Assembly: GCA_020746105.1 (NCBI GenBank)
Contig: CM036617.1
Location: 16,800,037 to 16,864,036, forward strand
DNA length: 64,000 bases
Direction: 5' to 3'
Origin: Trogon surrucura
Taxonomy: Eukaryota; Chordata; Aves; Trogoniformes; Trogonidae
The stretch's first letter is position 1; each line of letters begins with the position of its first letter. Below, in pieces: positions 14,101-25,646 of the stretch. The position numbers were made by a program, and so were the translations under genes. Below the pieces are notes generated by a model. It made no database searches and was not told the origin of the DNA. It saw only the letters and a list, made by a program, of their open reading frames with translations.

Positions 14101-14420
14101 ACAGATTCAAGTGTTTGTGTAGTACCTTCAACTGTGATGTTTAATTTTTGGTATCCCCATCTCCTCCTCTCTTTGTACACTGTTGTCTTTACCTTTCCTA
14201 AGCTTTTTAATGTCTTTGGAAGTCATCCATAGAGTTGTGTGGTTTATGGGTTCTCATTCCAGAGTCCAGTCAATGACATTGAGTGAGGCTGATGTTCATG
14301 GTATTTTGGTCCAGTAAACTACTCTGTGAAGACTCGGTCAAACTGAAGACTTGAATTCTCTGAGAATATCCTCTTTTATTTAATGAAACAAATTTAGACT
14401 CATAATTGCAAGAACCTGGG

Positions 14421-14451
<31 letters not shown>
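14421..14451. repeat. (AAAAC)n simple repeat
   Basis: An A-rich tract of roughly six AAAAC units. Nothing upstream on either strand looks like a retroelement body, so I treat it as a plain microsatellite. Confidence 0.85.
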
Positions 14452-15744
14452 GAGGAGAGGTAAGCAATATTGATAGCTAGGGTAATGTACACATGTACTA
14501 GCATTTGTGCTTCCTGCTGGGTATAAAAAGTAGTGACTGAGTTAAATCTCAACTGTCTTTGTTGGTCTCAGGATGTTTCATATTTTAGGGGAAAAAAAGA
14601 AAGAGGAAGAAAAAACACTACAGGTCTTTAAACATGGAATTACTTATGAAAAATACCAGCAGTCCTTATGTCTTAGCTAAATCTTTAGATTTTCTTGGTG
14701 TCTTTGGCAACTCCTGAATCACTTTTCCCTCTGGAGTGTGAGCATAATAACAGCTATTTGTCTAATCCATTGTGAATTTGAGGCTTTCATAATGAAGATT
14801 TTCTTTATGTCTTAAGTGTTACAACTCCAGTCTCTTTAACATTCAAATCTGTTGAAACATACTGTCAGCACCATATCATGACAACAAAAAGATTGTTTTC
14901 TGTTTTTCTTTGGCTGTTCAATTTCTTCAAATTTTGTGAGTTGCACATCATCATATTATAACCCTACCCAGAGAATCCTGTATCTTCCTCTTCTTCACAA
15001 ATTTGTTGTGTTACAATTATTAATTTGGATGACTGTTATTTCTAACCCCTGGTATCAGTCTTGAATACACAGAGTACAGGATTAAAGGAAAATAGTGATT
15101 AATACATAGAAATACACTTCAGGATACTTGTGCATCATTTGCAGTCCTTGTTTGATCACAAATACTCGAAAGACGTGACCTAAGATCCTTTAAATGATTT
15201 TAAATAAGATATTACAGTTTTATGTTTTAACCAGCAGTAGCAAATTATTGTTAGCATTAAATGTTTGTCAACTGACACTTAAATCAAAAATCTTGACTGA
15301 AATGTTATTCTAGTCATTTTGGCATTGTGTTTTCTCAGATTTACAATAAATTATTTGAATAATAGCGTGGGATGCAGTCTTCTAAGTCTAGATTTCAAAC
15401 TGTCTCCCCAGTATGGCCAGGGACTCTGTAGACCTTATTTCACATCTATTGGTCCCAGCTGGATGTCTCAGATGTTGCAGGATGTCTGAGAGCTGTGGTC
15501 CTGAACACCAGTGTTCAGGCAGCTGAACGCCACTTGTTACGTATCTCATCTGCCATTTGATCTGTGCTGGGAGAAGTAAAGTAGGAAAAGAAGAAGATAT
15601 AGATCCGTTGACATATTCATAACTGGTATAATTTTAAAAGCTTTGAAATTACGTAACCAGCTTCTGAAAATTAAGTTCTCAGTCATTCCTAATTTTTCTA
15701 TGCATCAGGACTGTGTGGAAGTCTTACAGGTTCACTTGAGTGGT

Positions 15745-16076
15745 TGGGAGGAAGTTCTGGAGTCCTCTTGTCCAACCTCTTGCTAAAAGTAGGACTGCTG
15801 CAGACACTAGATGATGGCTGCACGGCTTTACTGAGCTAAGTCTTGAAAGCCTCCAAAGCTGGAGGTTTGACAATCTCTCTGGGCAGCCTGTGGCAGCGCC
15901 GCACTGGTGTAATAGTGCAACAGATTTTCCTCATGTCCAAGCAGAAACCAGAAACTGTGACTGTTGCTCCTTGTTACACCATCTGTCGTTACCAAGAAGA
16001 GTTTTGCTCTGCTGACTCTGTAAGTCTTCTTCAAGCAGCTGCTGACAACTATTAGATTTTCCCTCAGTCTCCTTGT
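15745..16076 (-). mobile_element. Old CR1 LINE fragment
   Basis: The plus strand reads as reverse-complemented CR1, with the blocks CCTCCAAAGCTGGAGG and CTCTGGGCAGCCTG in the usual order and spacing for the 3' end of ORF2. It is cut at the upper side by the LTR-like sequence starting at 16077. Confidence 0.75.
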
Positions 16077-16520
16077 TGTGCTTTAACCCCAGCCAGCGGC
16101 TAAGCCTCACACGGCTGCTCAACTCATTACTCTGCAGTGGGATAAGGAAGAGAATCCGAAAGACAAAAGTAAGAGAATTTGTGGGTTGAGACAAGAACAG
16201 TTTAATAACTGAAATATAAAAAAAAAGAAAACCAAAAAACCCCACACAGTTGTAAGTGAAAGGAAAACGACAACAAAAAAAAGAGAGAAATAAAACTAAA
16301 GAAAATCAATTGATTCAAATGTAAACCAACTGCTCACCACCAACCGATGCTCAGCATGATCCTGAGCAGCAGTCCCCTGACCAGACTTCCCACCAGTTTA
16401 TATGCTGAGAATGACATCATACGGGATGGAATATCCCTTTGGACAGTTTGAGTCAGCTCTCCTGGCTGTGTGCCCTCACCAGTTCTTGCTGGCAGGGCAG
16501 GCAAGTAAAGGAAGATAGGA
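16077..16520 (-). mobile_element. Avian ERV solo LTR or LTR piece, inserted in CR1
   Basis: The plus strand begins TGTGCTTTAACCCCAGCC, the reverse complement of a common avian LTR 3' end. It then shows the family's ordered landmarks: TGGGTTGAGACAAGAACAG at about 16183, TTTATATGCTGAGAATGAC near 16397, and GGAATATCCCTTTGGACAG near 16430. Orientation is therefore minus. The upper boundary is approximate because I could not find a matching target duplication. Family identification rests on recalled avian LTR structure, not on a search. Confidence 0.7.
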
Positions 16521-16812
16521 ACAGAGAAACACTCCAGTCACACAAAGTTTTCTCCAGACAGTACTTCATCCCACCTCAGAGGCACCTTTATCTTACAGTG
16601 GGATTCACCTCACCTGTTTTTAGAGTTTTAGATATTAAGAATCCTGTTAAAATTGGTGTAGAGTAATAAGCATTTTTTGGGGCATAACTCTTTTTGACTA
16701 AATGTAGAAATCCACTGGTTTTTTTCCCTTGGTTATATATGGGATGTTCTTATACATATGTTCATATAACCTTATACGCATAATTATATGTGAGAAGTTA
16801 TCATCAACATAT

Positions 16813-17095
16813 GGGACCAGCACTGTCTAACATCTTTGTGGTGACATGGACAGTGGGATTGAATGCACCTTTAGCATGTTTGCAGATGGCACCAAGCTGT
16901 GTGGTGTGGTTGCTAAGAGGCAAGGGATGCCATCTAGGGGGACCTTGATAAACCTGAGAGATGGGTCCATGCATGACGTTCAGAAAGTTCAACAAGGTCA
17001 AGTGCAAGGCCCTACGCCTGAATCAGGGCAATCCTTGGTGAAACTGATTGATATTTAAGGTCCCTTCCAACCCTAACTGTTCAATGATTCAATGT
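16813..17095 (+). mobile_element. Degraded CR1 LINE fragment with internal deletion
   Basis: It contains a recognisable RT motif C remnant (MFADGTKLCG, the second catalytic Asp changed to Gly) shortly followed by the CR1 3' UTR block GGTCCCTTCCAACC and an ATGATTCAATG tail. About 1 kb of normal CR1 between motif C and the tail is missing, so this copy carries a large internal deletion. Confidence 0.85.
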
Positions 17096-20000
17096 TCTTA
17101 TCATTGATCTGATTGTGGATGCTTATGTCATGGATATCTACACCTGATCAATTGAATTTCGCCCTACTGACTATAGAGGGATCCTATGGTTTACCAAGTC
17201 CCAAACTTCCATGTTTGAATGTAATTTAAATATACATACATATATATATATATCTTCTTTCTTTCTGCTCTGTTCTTCATTTTGGTCACTGTAAGAATAA
17301 GAATGTCTGAAAATATCAGAACTATCCCTCCTTTTGTACACCCATGATGAGAAGACACCTCAGGAGATTATGAAGAAGCAGCATAGAAAGACAGCACGGT
17401 TATCCAAACTATAAAGAGTTAAGAGTAGCTGAAGATTACAAAAAGAAAAATTCTTGATAGAATCAGAGAGGAAAAGAGTCAGGAGGAACGTATGAAGGGA
17501 TGACAGAGCTAAGTATAATATAGTATCCATATAGAAAATTAAATGAACTTACCTTTTGCTCAGATGGACAAGACAGACTCCATCAAAATAAATAAGTCAC
17601 TTACATAGCTGTCATTTTAGTATTGAAACATATGAACAGTATTTTAATTTCCCATTAAAAGAGTGCCTGAATCACTGATATTAACAGGATTTAAGTAGAT
17701 ACCTACTGGTATTGCATCAAAAATGACATAGGGGAAGAATAATGATGTACACATGAAGATAACAGAGCAATATCATTAGTAGCATTAACTAGCTACAGTC
17801 TCATACTCTTTTTCCTCAGGAAATATGAGCAAAAAAGTATTTTTTGCTACTTGGGATCTGCTACCTTGAAAACTTCCCTTCTGCTTCACGTGGAACTTCT
17901 TTTGCAATCCTCAGATGATTCTGAGGTTGAAGAGCCCTGAGATACTCTTGAGAGCACTCAGAGACCTTCTTGGACTATGGAACCATGACTACAGACTTCA
18001 GCAGGGAAACAGGATCCTTCAGAAGGCAATGTCAGACACTAACTGGAAATCATAATTTGTTTGAAATACAGCTATTTTTTGCTGTTTCATATTCCAGTTG
18101 TTACAGAGAATCCCTACTCTGTGAATTGGACGCTGATTTCAATGGGAGTACATGCAGTGAAAAAAAGATAGTTTATATAATGTTGCATATGATAAAGCTC
18201 CTTAATGAAATCATATTTTCACTGGCAATAAAACACATCCCTCCTGTGTGTAGTAAAGTTATATAGGTTCTATGGAGGGCTCTGGTGTGGGTTGCTCAGA
18301 TAGTATTTACTCTCTGGCAAGCTGTTCTTCCTCAAAATCCAAAACGGTAATGCATACTTCTGGCAACTAATAAGCTGCTTAAAGTTTCTACCTCTTTTAA
18401 AGACTATGCAAAACTCACAGTATATTTCTTCTGATTGCAGAGCTTTAAGAATCGTTTGCTGACTGCAGCACAGCATTACTCAAAGGAAATTTATTGAGGG
18501 ATTGGCACTATTTACAGTGCAGCCAGCAGGGGTGACAGGTAACAGTTAATTATGTATTTAAATGCCTACATGTTTTGCTATGAACACTCAAACAAGAAAA
18601 AAAATATCACATTTGATTAATAACACTAATGCCTGGTCTGGCTATTGTTCCTCACGGCAGGTGGCATTGCTCGGATTGCAAAGCTGTAATCAAAAAGGTG
18701 CTAAAGCCAGATCGATCATTTTCTGAACAGTTACTTTTTTTCAGCTTGCTGGATTTTTACAGTTGTTCAGAATTGTCTCACTTTGTTCCATTGCAATTTC
18801 ATGCAATTGTATAATTTTGTGCAGTTGTAGGTCTTTTCTTAGGCATTGGAATTTTTTTTTTATTTTTTGGTATGTGTGTCCCTCTCCATCTAACCAACCT
18901 TTTCTTCCCCTCCCACCCTCCCTTCCTCCCTCCCTTCCTCCCTCTCTCCCTCCCTCCCTGTTCTGTAAAGAGTAAATAACCTTGAATTTAGTTAGCTAAA
19001 ATAATTATTAAAGATAGCAAATTTTGTGATAAAGGATTTGTTTTCAAATACAAGAATATAAAGTTGAACTAGCTCAGCACTATGCTGTCAGAGAAGAGGG
19101 TGGTCCTGCCTTCCCCCTGCCAGATTTTTCTACCAGCTCAGAAAGCTGATTCTGACTTTTTTTTTTTCCTTTTTGGTTAATTTTCATCCAGTTGTGTAGC
19201 TCACTGCATAACTATGTAAATGTTAACCACAGTGGAGGTGAAGTAGAAGAGACTAATGTCACTAGAGTGATATCAAATATACTGGAACTTAGCATTTTGG
19301 ATGAAGCACAGACTGTCCTAAGTCAAAGTGACAACATTACCAAACCTCATTACCTTCAAGAAATTAACTTAAGCATGCACACACAAGCTTTGCTGAATTT
19401 CAGTCATAAACATGTCTTTTTGAGATTGAAGTTATAGCCTCTAGATATGCTCAGTTCCATGAAACCAAATCAGAATGAACAACACCCAAATTAATCGCTT
19501 TTCCAGCTTTTGATGAATTTTCTTCTCAGCTTCCAGCCTCTGGGCCCTTCTAGTCTTCCAGCAATTCTCTTTTTCATTCAAGGTATACCTTAAATCCAAA
19601 AGCGTTTTAACTGTAGAACCCTGATACTTTATACATACTATACATAAAAAGGTATTGCTCTTTCTATCTCTTTGTGTAACAGTTCTTGCAACTGGTCTTT
19701 CAGGCTAGTGTTGGTTTTTGTTTCAAAAATTGAAACAGCAATATTTTTAAACTTGCCGATGATGTTTAAAAAGTGTAATAAAAACAAACAAACCAACCTC
19801 CAAAAACTAAAAAACAAACAAACAAAACTTTTGAGCACAAATTGTTTTTAGAGTTTAGAAACTGTCTCTGTTTACTAGATAAAAACAAAATTAATCCACA
19901 GTTTCTCTATAGTTTGAAAGCAGCACTAAATTAAATGTTATCTTCTCCATCATGCTGCCAGTGCTGCTAAGAAATACAGCATTAGAAATAAGATGCCACA

Positions 20001-21046
20001 GTAACTCTCTTGCACTTTAATTCCTGCAAGGCTCCTCGCATTTGTTTCTCTGCAGTCTAGGATTTCTTTAGCACAATAAGAAGCACAGAGAAGACTTCTG
20101 AGAGGGCAAAAGGATAATTTATAACATGCTACTTGACCCATTCCTCAACTAATAAGATCAGTTCTACCCTCTGTGGTACCTGGATGTCACGGGGAGTTAA
20201 TCATCACAGCTTTCAGTCTTTATACAGTTCCTATAAGGCTTAGTGCACCATGGGTTCCCTCAACCTAATTCTTCTTCTCAAATTCGTATTGCTGGTCCTC
20301 TCCATGCTATCCTGCTGAATTTTATTCTTTGGGCTTTGTAGTGATGCGTCACACACACCAGTGGGCCCAATATTGAGTAAGTTTAAATATCAAGAGTCTA
20401 CAAAGATTCAGACTTTCAAAGGTGATTTTTAATACCCATTTTGCCCTTTAATGTAACTGAGAATTTGCAATCAGTTAGAAGAGATAGCTTCCAGATACAC
20501 ATTTATTTTTTTTTTAGTTTTCTGAAACCAGAATCAGAACTTCTATGCCACTTTTAAAAAAATAAGTACTGTGAGGGCTAGCTTTCTGTCTTTACATCTG
20601 CGATATCTACATTGTTCCTGAGTCCCTGCAGTTCAGCCTTTCCCAGCAGTTTTTCCTGGCAGTGTTCCTCATGAGTGAGCACTGGCTCTTGCCAATGAGG
20701 TTCCGCTGAGCAAGGTCACTCGAGGGATGGTGAGTGTGATCAGGGCTTGTAAATCACCTGCCACCACAAGTTGGAAAAGAACCTGCTTAGAATTCAGATA
20801 TTTTTCTCAAACAGTTTTGGATGAGATTTTATTTTCAACCTCTCAGGAAAGGCCCTACAGATTATAAATATTTGTGGGGAGGATATCATGACAGTTCCTA
20901 AATTTCAATATTTTTCTAATTTTTCCAATATTTTTCCATCAGGAAAGCTGGGGAAATAGAATCCTGATTTGTACTCATTTTTGTATATGGGCACTTAGAA
21001 TATTTTTCTAGCTTGTGGTGATATCACATTAATGCATGTAAATAAA
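17096..21046. other. Intergenic, no gene recognised
   Basis: AT-rich DNA with a TA microsatellite around 17227-17252 and a polypyrimidine tract at 18901-18959. ORFs are short and lack codon-level signs of constraint. Confidence 0.55.
18901..18959. repeat. Imperfect (CCCT/CCTT)n polypyrimidine tract
   Basis: Almost pure C/T on the plus strand, in runs of TCCC and TTCC units, interrupted once by an A. Confidence 0.85.
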
Positions 21047-21125
21047 TCATAGAATCATAGAATCATAGAATGGTCTAGGCTGGAAGGGACCTTAGAGATC
21101 ATTTAATCTAAATACTGAACACAAG
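21047..21125 (-). mobile_element. CR1 LINE 3' tail only
   Basis: Three ATCATAGA-type tail units are followed by GGCTGGAAGGGACCTTAGAG, the reverse complement of the conserved CR1 3' UTR. This is a very short 5'-truncated copy of about 80 bp. Confidence 0.92.
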
Positions 21126-22550
21126 CTGAAAACTTTGGCTTAGGGGAAGCATGACTGTTCTGAATTGTACAGAAAGATTTGCCCTGTCATTTCACAAAAA
21201 TATCTTTCTTGCACTCAAGATCTAGTAAAAATAGTGATTTGGACTACAACAGAAAGAATAATTGCTTCTCCATGGATCTGAAACAGTTAACTTGTGAATC
21301 TGATGGCAAAAAAAAAATGGATATAAGGATGAAATGAAATTTTTTTTCTGCCTGATATGGAAGAAACTGAAAAAGTTCGAGCTAAACGCTTGTGTTGGAT
21401 TAGATATAGGAGTTAGAAATATCAAGCTGTGCATTATGATCACGTACCCAATCTAAGCTTGGAAGTTGGAGTTCTGCTATAGAGTGGTCCCTAGAAAGAA
21501 TTTTAATGATCCATGCCATGAATGAGATGATATATGACATTATATGCCTGAGAAGAATTAGTACTCTACAAGCGTGATAAATCCATCTGCCATCCACCCC
21601 AAAGGAAAGAGGAATTCATGTAGTTCCCTGTGCATCACTCCATCCAGTTCAGTTGAATTCCAAACATTGTTTGGGAATAGCAGGTTTCCCAGCCACTTGT
21701 ACATCCTCTTGTAATAATTCTTTTAGGAGAACTTAGTCTTCCTGTTATTACTTGGAATGTACTTTAGAACTGCACTTTGCTTCAGCCTGTCCTAACACTT
21801 CAGAATTAATAGATGGGAAGTTTACATTTTCTGCAGTTTTTGTGACTTTTTTGTTATATTACATCCTGCCATTCAGTTGTCACTGGAAGTGAATGGAGAG
21901 CATTGTTTGCCAATAGGCAAGGGAGAGGAATTTGCAGTGATCTATCATTTATTTTTAGTTTCACTAGATTTTAGTATGAAGGGATGATGTAATCATTTTA
22001 GTCAGTATAGTTGGCAAACACTGCCTTGGAGTAGACAGTGTAAATAGATAGCATTGTATTACTCATTTTCCTCAATGAGCAAAGTTATTTCTTTGCAATG
22101 CAGTAGTGTGCTTGTTTTTAAATTTACCTTATTGTCTACAAAGCATGCCAGTATCTCTGCATTCTGGTCTTACAAATGCTGTATCAACACGACATTTCAC
22201 ATGTATATATGATTTAACATATTTAAGCTCAAAACTGAATAACTGGATACTGAATAACTGAATAACTGGAGAATCTTTACATAGTCAAGCAGGGACAGTA
22301 AATCTAGATGACCTTTCTTCAAAGCCCAGGGACTGGTGTGTTTAGTTACTGGTGACTCTTCAACCCAGTTACTCATCTTTCCATCTACAAATATTTCTAC
22401 TGGGGCCAGCCTTCAACCTTCAACAAAAACTAGACTTAAACTAACCCTTCTGTATTACCTTGTACGAGCTGCTCTCCCTGTGTATCACCAGTCTCTACTT
22501 CCTGTGGTACCACTTGCTAATTAGCTTTATGTGTCGGGAACTGAACCTGG
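21126..22550. other. Intergenic, no gene recognised
   Basis: AT-rich sequence with short ORFs. A small GAATAACTG-type tandem lies at 22236-22268. Nothing else was recognised before the LTR at 22557. Confidence 0.55.
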
Positions 22551-22556
22551 GACGGG
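22551..22556. repeat. Target-site duplication GACGGG, 5' copy
   Basis: Six bases GACGGG directly before the LTR, repeated directly after it at 23642-23647. Confidence 0.85.
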
Positions 22557-23641
22557 TGTGGCGGTTTGACCCTGGCCAGCAGCCAGGTGCCCACACAGCC
22601 GCTCTCTCACCCTCCTTTCTCCGCTAGATGGGGGGGGGAGATATATCAAAGGGCTCAAGGCTTGACATAAGGAAAGGGAGAACACTCACCTCTATTGTCA
22701 TGGGCAAAACAGACCCGATTTTGGGGAAATCAGTTAAATTTATTAAAGAACAAATCAGAGTAGTGAGAAATAAAAAAAACCCCCACATCTGAAAACACCT
22801 TTCCCCCATCCCTCCCTTCTTCCTGGGCTCAACATCAATCCCAGTTTCTCCACCTCCTCCCCCCAAGCGACGCAGGGGGACAGCGAATGGGGGTTACGGT
22901 CAGTTCATCTGATGTTGGTTCCACCGCTTCTTCACTCCAGAGGAGGACTCCACACTTCCCCTGGGCCATTGTGGGGTCCCTCTCATGGGAAACAATTTTC
23001 AAACTCTCTTCTCCAATGTGAGTCACCTCACGAAGGGCAGTTCATCACAAACTGCCCAACATGAGACACCTCACGTGTCCCCCACGGCATCACAAAAGTC
23101 CCACCAGCCAACCTACTCCAGTGTGGGCATTCACTCTTCCACGGGCTAAAGGTTTCAGCAGTGACCTTCTCTGATGTGAGTTTCCCATGGGCTACAGCCC
23201 CCTTCAAGTATCCACCCACTCCAGTGTGGGGTCCTCCACCCCACGGTGGACATCTACACTCCACCCATGGGCTGCAGGGGGACAACTCACTTCACCATAG
23301 TCTTCATCATGGCCCGGGGGACTCTGGTCCAGAGCCTGGAGGACATTCTCCCCCTCCTCCTTCTTCACTGACCTTGGTGTCTTCACAGATTCTCACTCCT
23401 CCATCTCTGTGCCAGCTGTTGTTGTGCAGCTCTTTTCCCCCGTTCTTAAATATGTTTTTACAGAGGAGTTCCTCTCCTATCACTTTACTGACAGACTCAG
23501 CCTTGGCCAGCAGTGGGTCCCTCTTTGTAGCCGGCTGGCATTGGCTCTATCAAATTCAGGGGAAGCTTCTAGCAGCTTCTTGCAGAAGCCATTCGTACAG
23601 CCACCTCCACCACTGAAATCCGGCCAGGCAAACCCAATACA
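22557..23641 (-). mobile_element. Solo LTR of an avian endogenous retrovirus, about 1.1 kb
   Basis: A 1085-bp element with TG...CA termini in a perfect 6-bp target duplication (GACGGG). On the minus strand it starts TGTATTGGGTTTGCC and ends GGTCAAACCGCCACA. An AATAAA polyadenylation signal lies on the minus strand (22739-22744), which supports this orientation. No gag/pol/env sequence flanks it, so it is a solo LTR left by LTR-LTR recombination. A 6-bp duplication is typical of the ERVK/alpha-beta-retroviral type in birds (family knowledge). A second copy lies at 24476-25641. Confidence 0.92.
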
Positions 23642-23647
23642 GACGGG
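23642..23647. repeat. Target-site duplication GACGGG, 3' copy
   Basis: Matches the six bases at 22551-22556. Confidence 0.85.
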
Positions 23648-24470
23648 TCAGCCAAAGCACTGGCACTGAACTGGGCTATGGGATGATGTCATCAAGGCAG
23701 CTCATGTTCCTCTCTTTTCTCCTTCCCTGACCTGGTTTAGAAGCTTTTCTTATGGTCAGGGAAGCTGCCCTGCATGGACCTGTTTCTCTCCCGTGACTCC
23801 CAGGGAACGATGGCTGGCCCAGAGATGTGCATTTTGTCAGAGGAATCCCCTGTCCTATCAGACATCTCAACATTGGTTTCCGGGCCAAAGATATAGTTAA
23901 TTTTCCAGTGTTAGTAATTGATAAGTAATGCACAATCTTATTATTGAACTGAAGTGAGGATGCATGAGGTCAGACTAACTTTCTGGCTGTTTTTAGAAGA
24001 AAGCAAGCTCATATTCATCATTTATCCTCTGTGAATCTTTTCCCACTCAGTCAACCAAAGGCTGGTGTAGTATAGATCAGATAACTGTTTTAAGTCTTCC
24101 TCTCTGTGTAGGTTGTGGCCCTGTGAACCCAAGACTAGTTATCATCACAGATAAAATGATAGTGCCAGAAAGTTTTCAAGGAGTTACAGCTCAAGGTTTT
24201 GCCCTTTGTGAGTCAAACAAGTTAATGAGAGTGTTCAGGCTTTTGTACAGTTCAGCACTTCCCTAACATCTTCAGGCTTCACTAGTGTCTTCAGACAGTA
24301 AAACCTCTGGGTTCTAACAGATAGACATTGGCAGCAACATCTAATTCAAAGACCTCAGCAAAGGTATATGTAGCATTTCTCTTTTCTTATGCCCTGAATT
24401 TTTCTGTCAAAGGCACATTTCTTTGATGGTCTTGTAAATTTAAGAACCCAAAAGACTGATAGCAGTCTTT
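23648..24470. other. Spacer between two solo LTRs
   Basis: About 820 bp with no retroviral coding sequence and no recognisable gene. It is too short and has no gag/pol/env signal to be a proviral interior. Confidence 0.7.
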
Positions 24471-24475
24471 CAAGA

Positions 24476-25641
24476 TGTAGCAGTTTGACCCTGGCCAGTG
24501 GCCAGGTGCCCGCACAGCTGCTCTATCACCCCTTCTTCTCTGCTAGACCAGGGGAGAAAATATATTGAAGGGCCCATGGTTTGAGATAAGGACAGGGAGC
24601 TGACCTGCATCTATTGTCACAGGCAAAACAGACTTGATTTTGGAGAAATCAGTTAAATTTATTAAAGAACTAATCAGAGAAGAGTAGTGAGATATAAAAA
24701 ACAGGTCTCAAAATAAAAAAAATCACCTTCCCCCATCCCTCTCTTCCTCCTGGGCAAAACACCAATCCCAATTTATCCACCTCCTCCTCCTGAGTGGCGC
24801 AGGGGAACAGGGAATGGGCGTTACAGTCAGTTCATCCAATGTCGTTTCCACTGCTCCTTGTTCCTCCGGGGGAGGACTTCTCACTCTTCCCCTGGACCAT
24901 TGTGGGGTCCCTCTCACAAGAGACAATCTTCACACACCTTTCTCCAACGTGAGTCCTCTCGCGAGGGGTAATTCATCACAAACTGCCCCAATGGGAGTCT
25001 CCTCATGAGGGGCAATCTGCCCCATATTGAGTCTGAGGTGCAGTCCTTCAGGGGGAAAGTGCGCCAGCGTGAGTCCCCCACGGCGTCACAAAAGTCCCAC
25101 CAGCCAACCTGCTCCAGCGTGGGCTTCTCTCTCTCCAGGGCTACAGGCTCTGGCAGCAACCTGCTCCAGCACGAGCTTCCCAAGGGGTCACAGCCGCCTT
25201 CAGGCTCTGGCTTGGGGTCCTCCACAGGCTGCTGGTAGACATCTACACCCTGTCACACCCATGGGCTGCAGGGGGACAACCCGCTTCACCATGGCCTTCA
25301 CCACGGCCTGGGGGACTCTGCTCTGGCACCTGGACCACATCCTCTCCCTCTTCACTGACCTTGGCATCTTCACAGATTCTCACTCCTCTGTCTCTGTGCC
25401 AGCTGTTGTGTGGTGCACTTCTTTTTCTCTGTTCTTAAATAAGTTCTTAAATATGTTTTTCACAGAGGCGTTCCTATCCTATCAGTACTGACAGGCTCAG
25501 CCTTGGCCATCGGCAGGTCCCTCTTTGGAGGCGGCTGGCATTGGCTCTATCAGACTTAGGGGAAGCTTCTAGCAGCTTCTTGAAGAAGCCACCCCTACAG
25601 CCTCCCCTGCCACTGAAATCCAGCCGGGCAAACCCAATACA
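24476..25641 (-). mobile_element. Second solo LTR of the same family
   Basis: Homologous along its length to the LTR at 22557-23641 and in the same orientation. It is about 80 bp longer, partly through small insertions. Termini are TGTAGCAG...CCCAATACA. The five bases CAAGA occur on both sides (24471-24475 and 25642-25646), a probable target duplication and thus an independent insertion. AATAAA on the minus strand is at 24658-24663. Confidence 0.9.
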
Positions 25642-25646
25642 CAAGA

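Larger units (their letters stand above)
9576..15744. other. Intergenic, no gene recognised
   Basis: AT-rich DNA with short random ORFs. It holds a 27-bp tandem duplication (11094-11147) and an AAAAC-type simple repeat near 14421-14451. No exon, LTR or clear CR1 copy was recognised. Confidence 0.55.

Noticed and set aside
23161..25491. ORFs of 77-154 codons (23161-23616, 25005-25238, 25027-25491 and others)
   Set aside because: They lie inside the solo LTRs, are Pro/Ser-rich low-complexity translations, and run antisense to LTR orientation; no protein family is recognisable.
22557..25641. The two LTRs as 5' and 3' ends of one provirus
   Set aside because: Each has its own flanking duplication, and the 0.8-kb spacer shows no gag, pol or env sequence or primer-binding site.
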